A stretch of DNA of 53,912 bases from JAEUNJ01 sp052035955 (GCA_052035955.1 JBPOHD010000111.1:1-53912); one strand, 5' to 3'. Positions 9,063 through 17,176 are shown, counted from the stretch's first letter. Translations and numbers: made by a program. The notes: generated from the letters alone by a model not told the origin.

Positions 9063-9090
9063 CCCCGCCCCCGGGCGGGGTTTTGTTTTC
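9063..9090 (+). terminator. intrinsic terminator after the DUF2189 gene
   Basis: Stem CCCCGCC / GGCGGGG with loop CCCG (9063-9080) is followed by TTTTGTTTT. It separates the membrane-protein gene from the peptidase gene. Confidence 0.8.
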
Positions 9091-9144
9091 CGGCCGCGCC
9101 CCCAATTGCTGCAAAATGGCGTTTCCCATTCCAAAGACCCGCGC

Positions 9145-11190
9145 ATGAATCCACTGCTCGATTTTTCCGGCCTGCCCCGTTTCGACGCGATCCTGCCCGA
9201 GCACGTCGCCCCAGCCGTCCGCCAACTGATCTCGGAGAACCGCGCCTTGATCGACCGACTGACCGGGCCCGGGACCGCCGCCACATGGGACGACTTCATG
9301 CAGCCGCTGACCGATGCCGGCGAACGCCTGTCCCGCGCCTGGGGCATCGTCGGCCACCTGCATTCGGTGAACGACGTGCCTCCCTGGCGCGAGGCCTACA
9401 ACGCCATGCTGCCCGAGGTTTCGGGTTTCTACGCCGACCTCGGGCAGAACCTCGCCCTGTTCGCGAAGATTCGGGACCTGCATGCCTCGGCGCAATTCGA
9501 TGCCCTGCCGGCGGCGCAGCGGCGCATCGTGGAGAACGACCTGCGCGACTTCCGCCTGTCCGGCGCCGAACTGCCCGAGGACAGGAAGCCGCGCTTCAAG
9601 GAAATCCAGGAGGAGCTTTCCGCCCTCGCCGCCAAGTTCTCGGAAAACCTGCTCGACGCCACCAACGATCATGCCGAATGGGTGACCGGCGAGGCAGGCC
9701 TGGCGGGAATTCCCGAACCGGCCCGGGCGGCTGCGCGGGCGGCCGCGGAAAGGGATGGCCGGGAGGGGTGGAAATTCACGCTGCAGGCGCCCTCCTATAT
9801 CCCGGTGCTCCAGTACGCAGATGACCGGGCCCTGCGTGAGCGCATGTACCGGGCCTATGTCACCCGGGCCTCGGAACTCGGCAAGCCGGAATGGGACAAC
9901 GGCCCCCTGATCGACCGCATCCTGGCCCTGCGCGCCGAGGAGGCGGCGATGCTCGGCTACGGGAGCTACGCCGAGGTGTCCCTGGTGCCCAAGATGGCCG
10001 ACTCTCCGGCCCAGGTGGCGGCCTTCCTGCGCGACCTGGCGGCGAAGGCCAGACCCTTCGCCGAGCGGGACATCGCGGAGTTGCGCCGGTTCGCGGCCGA
10101 GGAACTGCGAATGCCGGCCCTTGAAAGCTGGGACATCGCCTGGAGTTCGGAAAAGCTGAAAGAGGCGCGCTACGCCTTCTCCGACGAGGAGGTACGCCAG
10201 TACTTTCCAGAGCCGAGAGTGCTCGCCGGGCTGTTCAAGGTGATCTCGACCCTGTTCGGCGTGGCCATCGAGCGCGACGCGGCGCCGGTCTGGCATCCGG
10301 ACGTCCGTTTCTACCGCATCCTGCGGGCCGGCAAGCTCGTCGGCCAGTTCTACCTGGACCTCTATTCCCGGGAAACCAAGCGCGGAGGCGCATGGATGGA
10401 CGAGGCCCTGACGCGGAGGCGGACGGCGGATGGCATCCAGTCGCCGGTGGCCTACCTCAATTGCAATTTCCCGTCGCCCAACGGCGACCGTCCCGCCACC
10501 TTCACCCACGACGACGTCATCACGCTGTTCCACGAGTGCGGTCATGGCCTCCACCACCTGCTGACCCAGGTGGAGGATCTGCCCGTCTCCGGCATCCATG
10601 GCGTGGAGTGGGATGCCGTGGAACTGCCGAGCCAGTTCATGGAGAACTTCTGCTGGGAGTGGGACGTGCTCCAGGGCATGACCGGCCACGTGGAAGGCGG
10701 GGAACCCCTGCCGCGAGTCCTCTTCGACCGGATGACGGCCGCAAAGAACTTCCAGAGCGGGCTGCAGACCCTGCGCCAGATCGAGTTCGCCCTGTTCGAC
10801 CTGCTGCTGCATGCCGAGTCCGGCGACGGCCGCAAGCCGGAGGTGCTCGAGCTGCTCGACCGGGTGCGCAGCGAGGTGGCGGTCATCGTGCCGCCGGCCT
10901 GGAACCGCTTCCCCCAGAGCTTCTCCCACATCTTCGCCGGCGGCTATGCGGCCGGCTACTACAGCTACAAATGGGCGGAGGTCCTGTCCGCCGATGCCTT
11001 CGAGGCCTTCGAGGAAGCAGGCCGGCCCAAGGGCAGCGTGCTCGATCCGGATACCGGGCACCGCTTCTGGCAGGAGATCCTGGCGGTGGGCGGCGCGCGG
11101 CCGGCACTCGAGTCCTTCCGCGCGTTCCGGAACCGCGACCCATTGCCCGATGCCCTGCTTCGCCATAGTGGTATGATCGAAACGGTATGA
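9145..11190 (+). CDS. prlC: oligopeptidase A (M3 family metallopeptidase)
   Basis: A 681-residue cytoplasmic zinc endopeptidase that degrades short peptides, including cleaved signal peptides. The catalytic zinc motif reads FHECGHGLHH (HExxH) and is followed by the third ligand region in VELPSQFMENF; the conserved C-terminal substrate loop YAAGYYSYKWAEVLSADAF is intact. Length matches OpdA/PrlC. The ATG at 9145 is the sensible start: upstream in-frame sequence runs through a terminator. The stop overlaps or abuts the next gene by a few bases, suggesting coupled expression. Confidence 0.95.
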   Translation: MNPLLDFSGLPRFDAILPEHVAPAVRQLISENRALIDRLTGPGTAATWDDFMQPLTDAGERLSRAWGIVGHLHSVNDVPPWREAYNAMLPEVSGFYADLGQNLALFAKIRDLHASAQFDALPAAQRRIVENDLRDFRLSGAELPEDRKPRFKEIQEELSALAAKFSENLLDATNDHAEWVTGEAGLAGIPEPARAAARAAAERDGREGWKFTLQAPSYIPVLQYADDRALRERMYRAYVTRASELGKPEWDNGPLIDRILALRAEEAAMLGYGSYAEVSLVPKMADSPAQVAAFLRDLAAKARPFAERDIAELRRFAAEELRMPALESWDIAWSSEKLKEARYAFSDEEVRQYFPEPRVLAGLFKVISTLFGVAIERDAAPVWHPDVRFYRILRAGKLVGQFYLDLYSRETKRGGAWMDEALTRRRTADGIQSPVAYLNCNFPSPNGDRPATFTHDDVITLFHECGHGLHHLLTQVEDLPVSGIHGVEWDAVELPSQFMENFCWEWDVLQGMTGHVEGGEPLPRVLFDRMTAAKNFQSGLQTLRQIEFALFDLLLHAESGDGRKPEVLELLDRVRSEVAVIVPPAWNRFPQSFSHIFAGGYAAGYYSYKWAEVLSADAFEAFEEAGRPKGSVLDPDTGHRFWQEILAVGGARPALESFRAFRNRDPLPDALLRHSGMIETV

Positions 11191-11207
11191 ATCTTGGGGA
11201 GCCGTTC

Positions 11208-11702
11208 ATGATCCCTCGCCTGTGCATCGCCCTGGCCATCACGATGGCATTCCTTCCCGCCCAGGCCCAGACCTATCGGTGGGTCAACAAGTCGGGGACG
11301 GTGAACTATTCGGACAACCCGCCGCCGTCTTCGGAGATCAAGAAGGTCGACAAGCTGAAGGCGGGCCCGCCGAATGTCGTAGACGCCGGAGGCGGGCCGT
11401 TCGAGGTGCAGCAGGCGGCACAGGACTTCCCCGTGACGCTCTACGTAGCCCCGGACTGCGAGGCGGAATGCAAGGCTGCCCGCGACTATCTCGGTCGCCG
11501 TGGAATCCCCTTCTCCGAGAAGAGCGTCAAGACCCAGGAGGACGCAGCAGCGTTCAAGGCCGCGACGGGCATCGCCGAGTTGGCGGTGCCGTCGCTGCTG
11601 GTAGGGACGAAGTCGCAGAAGGGCTTCGAGGAAGGGACGTGGTCCCAGTTGCTCGATTCGGCGGGCTACCCGAAGAGCTCGGCCAAGGCGGCCGTCAAAT
11701 AG
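11208..11702 (+). CDS. exported DUF4124 / glutaredoxin-like protein
   Basis: A 164-residue protein with a signal peptide (RLCIALAITMAFLPAQAQ), a DUF4124 segment (residues ~21-50, TYRWVNKSGTVNYSDNPP) and a C-terminal thioredoxin-fold region (~75-160). The fold's usual CxxC is replaced by C84-EAE-C88 (CxxxC), while the cis-Pro region is present (LAVPSLLVG). It is therefore probably periplasmic and thiol-related, but redox activity is uncertain. The ATG at 11208 follows GGGGAG with 8-nt spacing; an in-frame ATG at 11187 overlapping the prlC stop is less likely because it would put residues before the signal peptide. Confidence 0.8.
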   Translation: MIPRLCIALAITMAFLPAQAQTYRWVNKSGTVNYSDNPPPSSEIKKVDKLKAGPPNVVDAGGGPFEVQQAAQDFPVTLYVAPDCEAECKAARDYLGRRGIPFSEKSVKTQEDAAAFKAATGIAELAVPSLLVGTKSQKGFEEGTWSQLLDSAGYPKSSAKAAVK

Positions 11703-11713
11703 GCTCGCCGCCG

Positions 11714-11734
11714 CGCCCTCACCGCGTGAGGGCG
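11714..11734. terminator. hairpin between convergent genes
   Basis: Perfect 9-bp stem CGCCCTCAC / GTGAGGGCG with a 3-base loop, overlapping the stop codon of the minus-strand PilZ gene. There is no T tract on either strand, so it may block readthrough or protect 3' ends rather than act as a classical terminator. Confidence 0.4.
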
Positions 11735-12090
11735 GAAAGATCCCGTTCCAGTACCGAGGGGTCGCCGGCGTTCAGTTCGACCAGGCGGCGCAGGTGGGTC
11801 ACGCTGTCCAGGTCGATGCTGTCGCACCGCAGGCCCGCGCTTCGTCCTTCGACGTGAGCCACCGTCATCCACATCGCAATGTGGGCGTCGATCGCGAGAT
11901 CGAGATGCAATTGGCAACTGTCCCCGACCGCCACTTCCCCGGCAACCCCCGTCTGGACCAAGGCACCCTTCAGGGAAATGTCTTCCAGCTTCACGAGCTG
12001 GTTGCCGTCACGTGTCGTGAGATGCGCCCGGGCCACGAACGCAGCCCGCCAAAAACGCCGCCGATCGCTAGGCTGCTCCGCCTTTGCCAT
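11719..12090 (-). CDS. PilZ-domain protein
   Basis: A 123-residue stand-alone PilZ domain. The c-di-GMP-binding arginine patch (DRRRFWRA, near the N-terminus) and the second motif D-I-S-L-K-G (DxSxxG) in LEDISLKGALV are both present, so binding of cyclic di-GMP is plausible. Small PilZ proteins act as effectors of motility, exopolysaccharide or pilus functions; no partner is visible here. The ATG at 12090 follows GGGAGGAG, which is a better start than the upstream GTG. The gene overlaps the 3' end of the zinc-ribbon gene by 23 bases, so the two form an operon. Confidence 0.85.
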   Translation of the reverse strand: MAKAEQPSDRRRFWRAAFVARAHLTTRDGNQLVKLEDISLKGALVQTGVAGEVAVGDSCQLHLDLAIDAHIAMWMTVAHVEGRSAGLRCDSIDLDSVTHLRRLVELNAGDPSVLERDLSALTR

Positions 12091-12283
12091 GCCCACTCCT
12101 CCCGAAGGACCTGGGTCGCGACGTCGCGCGCGCCCCTGAAGAAAAATCTACCCCGACGAAATACCGACCCAGCGGGCAATCGACGTTGCGGCAGCCGTGC
12201 TCCCGCGCACACTCCTTCTGCGTCTGGTCCAGGAGAACCATCTCATTGCAGACCGGACAGCGGTCGAACGGAGAATCGAACAT
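12068..12283 (-). CDS. small zinc-ribbon-like protein
   Basis: A 71-residue protein beginning MFDSPFDRCPVCNEMVLLDQ, with Cys pairs CPVC and C-x5-C plus a further CPL. Such short Cys-rich proteins are widespread in Betaproteobacteria and have no known function. The four or more cysteines suggest a structural zinc site. GGAG lies upstream of the ATG, and a TATAAT-like -10 element lies 21 bases before the start. The low-complexity tail (after residue ~48) reads into the start of the PilZ gene in another frame and may carry no function. Confidence 0.75.
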   Translation of the reverse strand: MFDSPFDRCPVCNEMVLLDQTQKECAREHGCRNVDCPLGRYFVGVDFSSGARATSRPRSFGRSGHGKGGAA

Positions 12284-12303
12284 GTCCGACTCCTTTCGAT
12301 TCG

Positions 12304-12309
12304 ATTATA
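12304..12309 (-). promoter_or_regulatory. -10 element for the zinc-ribbon/PilZ operon
   Basis: A perfect TATAAT on the minus strand, 20 bases upstream of the zinc-ribbon start codon. No convincing -35 hexamer is seen at 16-18 bp. Confidence 0.45.
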
Positions 12310-12378
12310 GTCTGCACTCCCTGGAATCGACGCCGAGTCGGAGCCCGGGGATTTCCGGAACGCTAGACAGGTCTTCCC

Positions 12379-13152
12379 ATGCCCGGATGCCGAATCGCCA
12401 CCTGGAACGTCAACTCCCTCAACGTCCGCCTGCCCCACGTGCTCGACTGGCTGGCGTCGGCGCGCCCCAGCGTCCTCTGCATCCAGGAAACCAAGCTCGA
12501 GGATCACAGGTTTCCGCATGCGGAAATGGCTGCCGCCGGCTACCGCGCCATCCACAGCGGACAAAAGACCTACAACGGCGTCGCCATCCTGGCCGACACG
12601 GAGCCGACGGACGTCGTTTTCGGGATACCGGGCTTCGAGGATCCGCAGAAGCGGGTCATCGCGGCCACGGTGGGAGGCCGGCGCATCGTCTGCGCCTATT
12701 TCCCCAACGGCCAGGCGGTCGGCTCGGAGAAATTCGAATACAAGCTTCGGTGGCTGGCGGCCATGCGCGAATGGCTGGAGGCGGAGGTCGCCGCCTGGCC
12801 TTCGCTGGCCCTGCTCGGCGACTTCAACATCGCCCCGGAGGACCGGGACGTCCATGATCCAGTGGCCTGGCGGGACCAGATCCTGTGCAGCGAACCGGAG
12901 CGCCAGGCATTCAGGGACCTGATTGCCCTGGGACTCCAGGACGCGTTCCGGCGCTTCGAGGATGCCGGTGGCCACTACAGCTGGTGGGATTACCGACAGG
13001 CGGCGTTCCGTCGCAACCTGGGCCTGCGGATCGATCACATCCTGCTTTCCGCCGCCCTGGCCGAGTCGTGCACCGGGTGCAGCATAGACCCGGCGCCGCG
13101 CCGCCTCGAGCGCCCCTCCGATCACGCACCGGTATTGGCCGACCTCGCATGA
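12379..13152 (+). CDS. xth: exodeoxyribonuclease III
   Basis: A 257-residue Mg-dependent AP endonuclease/3' exonuclease of the base-excision repair pathway. Family signatures are the opening RIATWNVNSLNVRLP (Asn in motif 1), CIQETKLED (catalytic Glu), YNGVAIL, GDFNIAPEDRDVHDP and the C-terminal GLRIDHILLS and SDHAPVLADL (catalytic Asp-His). Length is standard. The stop overlaps the ATG of the Crp/Fnr gene (ATGA), suggesting translational coupling. Confidence 0.95.
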   Translation: MPGCRIATWNVNSLNVRLPHVLDWLASARPSVLCIQETKLEDHRFPHAEMAAAGYRAIHSGQKTYNGVAILADTEPTDVVFGIPGFEDPQKRVIAATVGGRRIVCAYFPNGQAVGSEKFEYKLRWLAAMREWLEAEVAAWPSLALLGDFNIAPEDRDVHDPVAWRDQILCSEPERQAFRDLIALGLQDAFRRFEDAGGHYSWWDYRQAAFRRNLGLRIDHILLSAALAESCTGCSIDPAPRRLERPSDHAPVLADLA

Positions 13153-13799
13153 ACGCACCCGGCTTCGCGGCGCTCTACCCGGTACTGGATCGGATACCGC
13201 CGGCCCTCGCGACCCGGGTGCTCGCCGAGGCCAGGGAACTCACCGTGCCGGCCGGCACGGTGCTGTTCGACGAGAGGCAGCCCTGCCAGGGTTTCCCCTT
13301 CGTCCTGGCAGGGGCCATACGGGTGGCGAAGACGGCAGCCAATGGCCGCGAACTGCCCCTCTACAGGGTCCTTCCGGGGGAGTCCTGCATCATCACCTCC
13401 AGTTGCCTGCTCGGCCACGCGGACTACAACGCCCGCGGCGTGGCGGAAGCGGAAACAGCCCTCGTCCTCATGCCGCGCAGGCTCTTCGACGAGCTCCTCG
13501 CCACCCCCCCTTTCCGGGATTTCGTCTTCCACCTGTTCTCGGAACGCATGGCGGAACTGATGACCCTCGTCGAGGAAGTCGCCTTTCGCAAGCTCGACCA
13601 GAGACTGGCGGGGCTCCTGCTGGGGAGGGGAAGGACGATACACACCACCCATCAGCAACTGGCGGACGAGCTGGGCAGCGTCCGCGAGATGGTCAGCCGG
13701 CTCCTGAAGGGCTTTGCCGAACAAGGCCTCGTCCGACTGTCGCGCGAACAGGTGGAAATCCTCGACCCCACCCGGCTGAGGGAGATCGCCGGTGCCTGA
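13149..13799 (+). CDS. Crp/Fnr-family transcriptional regulator
   Basis: A 216-residue regulator: N-terminal cyclic-nucleotide-binding-like beta barrel (~10-115), dimerisation helix (~120-150), C-terminal winged helix (THQQLADELGSVREMVSRLL). The recognition helix keeps R-E-x-V-S-R, resembling CRP's R-E-T-V-G-R and suggesting a TGT-like half-site. Cysteines 46, 80 and 86 (ESCIITSSC) could sense redox state, metal or NO, but the N-terminal FNR cluster cysteines are absent. It overlaps xth by four bases and is followed directly by a palindrome whose core fits the CRP layout, so autoregulation or control of the DUF2892 gene downstream is likely, though unproven. Confidence 0.88.
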   Translation: MNAPGFAALYPVLDRIPPALATRVLAEARELTVPAGTVLFDERQPCQGFPFVLAGAIRVAKTAANGRELPLYRVLPGESCIITSSCLLGHADYNARGVAEAETALVLMPRRLFDELLATPPFRDFVFHLFSERMAELMTLVEEVAFRKLDQRLAGLLLGRGRTIHTTHQQLADELGSVREMVSRLLKGFAEQGLVRLSREQVEILDPTRLREIAGA

Positions 13800-13806
13800 C
13801 CCGCCG

Positions 13807-13844
13807 CCCCAGACCTCTGTAACTTAGGTTACAGAGGTCTGGGG
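13807..13844. promoter_or_regulatory. large palindrome with CRP-like core
   Basis: Perfect 17-bp arms, from CCCCAGACC through TCTGTAAC (13807-13823) and its complement (13828-13844), flank the four bases TTAG. At the centre it reads TGTAA-N6-TTACA, the spacing of a CRP-family operator (TGTGA-N6-TCACA). It lies 55 bp upstream of the DUF2892 start and directly after the Crp/Fnr gene. The palindrome could also fold as an RNA hairpin and act as a terminator, but there is no T tract. Confidence 0.6.
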
Positions 13845-13898
13845 GCTTGTCGTGGTCCAATGGGTCCGCGTTCCCCCTCAACCCTCAAGGAGACACTC

Positions 13899-14093
13899 AT
13901 GAAATTCAATGTCGGCGGCATCGACCGCGTACTGCGCGTACTGGCGGGCCTCGCCCTCGTGGCCTGGGCCGTCATGGGCGGCCCCGTCTGGGCCTGGATC
14001 GGCATTGTGCCCCTGGGCACGGGCCTGGTCGGGTTCTGCCCCCTCTATCCGCTGCTCGGCATGAACACCTGTCCGGCCAAGAAGCAGGCGTAG
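13899..14093 (+). CDS. DUF2892 (YgaP-like) small membrane protein
   Basis: A 64-residue protein of the DUF2892 type: N-terminal FNVGGIDRVLRVLAGLALV and C-terminal GFCPLYPLLGMNTC, with two short hydrophobic helices. In E. coli the same fold is the membrane anchor of the rhodanese YgaP; stand-alone copies are common, often near sulfur or redox genes. AAGGAG lies before the ATG at 13899. The neighbouring Crp/Fnr gene and palindrome suggest regulated expression. Two cysteines are conserved (FCPLYP and NTCP). Confidence 0.85.
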   Translation: MKFNVGGIDRVLRVLAGLALVAWAVMGGPVWAWIGIVPLGTGLVGFCPLYPLLGMNTCPAKKQA

Positions 14094-14113
14094 GGGCAGG
14101 CCAAGGCCATGGA

Positions 14114-14141
14114 CGGCGGGCTCAGCCCGCCGTTTTCTTTT
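14114..14141 (+). terminator. intrinsic terminator after the DUF2892 gene
   Basis: Stem CGGCGGGC / GCCCGCCG with loop TCA (14114-14132) is followed by TTTTCTTTT on the plus strand. The loop is exactly the complement of the rsmA stop codon, so the terminator overlaps the 3' end of the convergent gene. Confidence 0.8.
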
Positions 14142-14907
14142 GCGCCAGGCAATTGGCCAGGCGGACGAAGTTCTCCAGGGGCTGATCCTCGGCGCGGGCT
14201 GTCGGAGCAATGCCCGCCCGCTCCAGTTCGTCCGCGGTCGCGAAATCCCGCAGGTTGTTGCGCAGCATCTTTCGCCGCTGTCCGAACGCGGCCGTCACGA
14301 TGCGCGCCAGCAGCGCCAGGTCCGCCGCATCCAGTCTCGACCGCTCCTTCGGCGCCAGGCGAACGATGGCGGAATCGACCTTCGGCGCGGGATCGAAGGC
14401 GCCCGGCGGGACGACGAACAGGCGCTCCATGACGAAGCGATACTGCAGCATGACCGAGAGCCGGCCGTATTCCGAGCCACCCGGGGCGGCGACCATGCGG
14501 TCCACCACTTCCTTCTGGAGCATGAAATGCATGTCCCTGACCCGATCGGCGAAGCTGGCCAGGTGGAAGAGGAGCGGCGTCGAAATGTTGTAGGGCAGGT
14601 TCCCCACGATGCGCAGGCCATCGCCAAGGGTGCCGAAGTCGAAATCGAGGGCGTCGCCCTCGTGGATGACGAGGCAATCGGGGGAATGGGAGAGGCGCAG
14701 GCGGGCGATCAGGTCCCGGTCGATCTCGACGACGTGCAGGACGGGCAGGATTGCCAGCAAGGGCTCCGTCAGGGCGCCGAGGCCCGGGCCGATCTCGACC
14801 ACCCGATCGCCGGGCAGCGGACGTATCGCGTCGACGATCCTGCGCACGACCCCGGGCGAAACCAGGAAATTCTGGCCGAAACGCTTCCTCGGCGCGTGGC
14901 CTCTCAT
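14122..14907 (-). CDS. rsmA: 16S rRNA (adenine(1518)-N6/adenine(1519)-N6)-dimethyltransferase
   Basis: KsgA/RsmA dimethylates two adjacent adenines in the 3' hairpin of 16S rRNA using SAM, a late 30S maturation checkpoint. The 261-residue protein opens with RKRFGQNFLVSP, carries SAM motif I VEIGPGLGALTEPLL and the N6-adenine motif NLPYNIST, and ends with the family's helical C-terminal domain (FGQRRKMLRNNL). Its ATG overlaps the pdxA stop by four bases, giving the common pdxA-ksgA order downstream of surA. Confidence 0.96.
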   Translation of the reverse strand: MRGHAPRKRFGQNFLVSPGVVRRIVDAIRPLPGDRVVEIGPGLGALTEPLLAILPVLHVVEIDRDLIARLRLSHSPDCLVIHEGDALDFDFGTLGDGLRIVGNLPYNISTPLLFHLASFADRVRDMHFMLQKEVVDRMVAAPGGSEYGRLSVMLQYRFVMERLFVVPPGAFDPAPKVDSAIVRLAPKERSRLDAADLALLARIVTAAFGQRRKMLRNNLRDFATADELERAGIAPTARAEDQPLENFVRLANCLAQKKTAG

Positions 14908-15839
14908 CGGCGGCCGACGATTTCCGCAGCGAGCCGCACTGCCGCCAGGAGGCTCGTCGGTTTGGCTCGCCCGGTCCCCGCCAGGTCGAGGGCGGTGCCA
15001 TGGTCCACCGAAGTGCGCAGGATGGGCAGGCCGAGGGTGATGTTGATCCCCTCGTCGAAGGCCGCGTACTTGAGTACCGCCAGGCCCTGGTCGTGGTACA
15101 TCGCGAGCTGGGCATCCGAACCGGCCAGGACACCCGCGGTGAACAGGGTGTCCGCCGGCAGGGGGCCGACGAGGTCCATGCCCTCCGCCTGCAAGGCCTC
15201 GACCACGGGTCCGATCACCTCGATCTCCTCCCGCCCCATGTGGCCGCCCTCCCCCGCATGGGGATTCAGGCCTGCCACCAGAATGCGCGGTCGCGGGATG
15301 CCGAACCGGAGCCGCAGGTCCCGCTCAATGATGCGCAGCGTCTTTTCGAGTTCCGGCCGGGTGATCGCCTTCGGGACCTCCCCCAGGGGAAGATGTGTCG
15401 TCGCCAGGGCGACCCGCAATCCGGCCCCGGCAAGCATCATCACCACCCTGTCGGTCCCCGTCCGGGCAGCCAGGTATTCGGTATGGCCGGTGAAGGAAAT
15501 GCCCGCGTCATTGATGATCCCCTTGTGCACCGGAGCCGTGACCATGGCGGCGAAGCGCCCCGAGCGACAGCCGTCCACCGCCTGGTCCAGCAATTCCAGG
15601 ACATAGGCGCTGTTGGCTGGATCCAGGCGCCCCGCGACGCACGGAACACGCAGGGGCACGTGCTCCACGTCGGGAAAGGGCGCATCGGGACATATCCGGG
15701 CGGCACGCTCCCTCAGCAGGTCCCGGTCCCCGAGGATGGTAACCGGCATGGGCATCTGCGTCGCCGCAAGGGCAAGGCAGATATCGGGACCAATGCCGGC
15801 GGGCTCGCCGGTCGTCACCACCAGGGAAGGCTTGCGCAT
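14904..15839 (-). CDS. pdxA: 4-hydroxythreonine-4-phosphate dehydrogenase
   Basis: PdxA oxidises 4-phosphohydroxy-L-threonine in the DXP-dependent pathway to pyridoxal 5'-phosphate. The 311-residue protein starts KPSLVVTTGEPAGIGPD and carries metal-ligand histidines in APVHKG/FTGHTEYLA, the NPHAGEGGHMG motif and AMYHDQGLAVLKY. The ATG at 15839 gives a family-length protein; the frame is open further upstream, but that extension overlaps surA and lacks similarity. It lies between surA and rsmA in an apparent operon. Confidence 0.95.
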   Translation of the reverse strand: MRKPSLVVTTGEPAGIGPDICLALAATQMPMPVTILGDRDLLRERAARICPDAPFPDVEHVPLRVPCVAGRLDPANSAYVLELLDQAVDGCRSGRFAAMVTAPVHKGIINDAGISFTGHTEYLAARTGTDRVVMMLAGAGLRVALATTHLPLGEVPKAITRPELEKTLRIIERDLRLRFGIPRPRILVAGLNPHAGEGGHMGREEIEVIGPVVEALQAEGMDLVGPLPADTLFTAGVLAGSDAQLAMYHDQGLAVLKYAAFDEGINITLGLPILRTSVDHGTALDLAGTGRAKPTSLLAAVRLAAEIVGRR

Positions 15840-15856
15840 GGTGGCCCGGCCCCCGT

Positions 15857-17170
15857 TCAGCGTTCCTCGAGCCGGTACTCCACGTAGGCCCGATCCCGGA
15901 TCTGCCGCAACCAGTCCTGATAGGCCTCGTCCGCCTTCCGACTGCGCAGGGCGGCGCGGGCCACCAGCCGTCGGCGTTCCTCCGATGCATCCTCGGTCTT
16001 GCGCTCCAGGACCTGGATCAGATGCCAGCCAAATGGCGACTGGATCGGTTCGCTGGTCTGCCCGATTTTCAGGGCGTCCATCGCCCGCTCGAACTCGGGC
16101 ACGGTGTCGCCCTGGTACACCCACCCCAGGTCGCCCCCCTTCGCCGCCGACAGGTCGTTCGAATACAGGCGGGCCAGTTCGGCGAAATCGCCGCCGTTGT
16201 CCAGGCGCTCCTTCAGCCCGACCAGCTTGCGACGCGCCTCCGACTCGGAGACCAGTTCATTCACCTTGATCAGGATGTGGCGGGCCCGGGTCTGCCGCAG
16301 CGATTGCATGGTCGGGGTGCCACCGCGCCGTTCGGCCACCCGGATGATGTGGAATCCCGCCGGGCTGCGCAGGACTTCGCTCGCCTCGCCGACCTTCAGT
16401 TTCGCCGCGGCATCGGCATAGAGGGCCGGCAGGTAGTCGAGGGGCCGCATCCCCATCGATCCGCCCGACAGCGCGTCGGGTGCATCCGAAAAGGACGCCG
16501 CCACCTTGGCGAAATTCTCGCCGCCGCGGATCAGGCCGAGGGCCTGCTCGGCGCGGGCCCGGATCCGGGCCAACTGGTCCGGGCTGGCCTGCTCGGGGAC
16601 GCGCAGGATGATGTGTTCGATATGGATCGACTCCGGCGCCGCCGACGTGGCCTGGGGATTGGCCAGGTAATTGTCGATCTCGCCTTCGGTGACCGACACC
16701 TGGTTGTCCACCTCCCGTTCGCGCAGGCGGGTCACGGTCATTTCCTCCCGGATCTCCTCGCGGAACTTCGGCCAGACGATCCCGTCCGCCTCCACCGCCC
16801 GGCGGAATTCCGACAGGGACATCTTGTTGGCTTCCGCGATCCGGCGCAGGGTGGCGTCCAGTTCCCCATCGCTGATCCGCAATCCGCTCTCCTTGGCCGT
16901 CTGCAATTGGACCCGATCGACGATCATCCGCTCGAGCATCTGCCGGATCATCACGTCTTCCGAAGGCAGGGGGGTGTTCTGGGAGCGCAATTGCCGGATC
17001 ACCATCTGCATGCGCGAGCGCAACTCGAACAGCGTGATCGCCTCGTCATTGACGACCGCGACGATGCGATCGACCTCCTGGGGCACGGCCTGCCGTCCCT
17101 GCGCGAGGGCCGGAAAGCTCATTCCCAGGGTGGCGGTACCGAGCAGGATCGCAAGCAGGAGGTTTCGCAT
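15857..17170 (-). CDS. surA: periplasmic chaperone / peptidyl-prolyl isomerase SurA
   Basis: A 437-residue periplasmic chaperone delivering outer-membrane proteins to the BAM complex. It has a Sec signal peptide (NLLLAILLGTATLGMSFPALAQ), the SurA N-terminal chaperone domain (VDRIVAVVNDEAITLFEL onward), and two parvulin domains, the first beginning near HIEHIILRV and the second near RARHILIKV, each with the usual GGDLGW/GGSMGM and GFHIIRV/GWHLIQVLE signatures. Located 6 bases after lptD, whose product is a known SurA client, and ahead of pdxA. Confidence 0.95.
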   Translation of the reverse strand: MRNLLLAILLGTATLGMSFPALAQGRQAVPQEVDRIVAVVNDEAITLFELRSRMQMVIRQLRSQNTPLPSEDVMIRQMLERMIVDRVQLQTAKESGLRISDGELDATLRRIAEANKMSLSEFRRAVEADGIVWPKFREEIREEMTVTRLREREVDNQVSVTEGEIDNYLANPQATSAAPESIHIEHIILRVPEQASPDQLARIRARAEQALGLIRGGENFAKVAASFSDAPDALSGGSMGMRPLDYLPALYADAAAKLKVGEASEVLRSPAGFHIIRVAERRGGTPTMQSLRQTRARHILIKVNELVSESEARRKLVGLKERLDNGGDFAELARLYSNDLSAAKGGDLGWVYQGDTVPEFERAMDALKIGQTSEPIQSPFGWHLIQVLERKTEDASEERRRLVARAALRSRKADEAYQDWLRQIRDRAYVEYRLEER

Positions 17171-17176
17171 GGTGAT

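Noticed and set aside
7576..11166. A 1196-codon open frame on the minus strand opposite purC, the DUF2189 gene and prlC
   Set aside because: It lies antisense to three recognisable genes, has low-complexity His/Gly/Arg-rich composition and no family motif; a GC-skew artefact of high-GC coding DNA.
15840..16124. In-frame N-terminal extension of pdxA
   Set aside because: It overlaps surA in another frame; the conserved PdxA start is at 15839.
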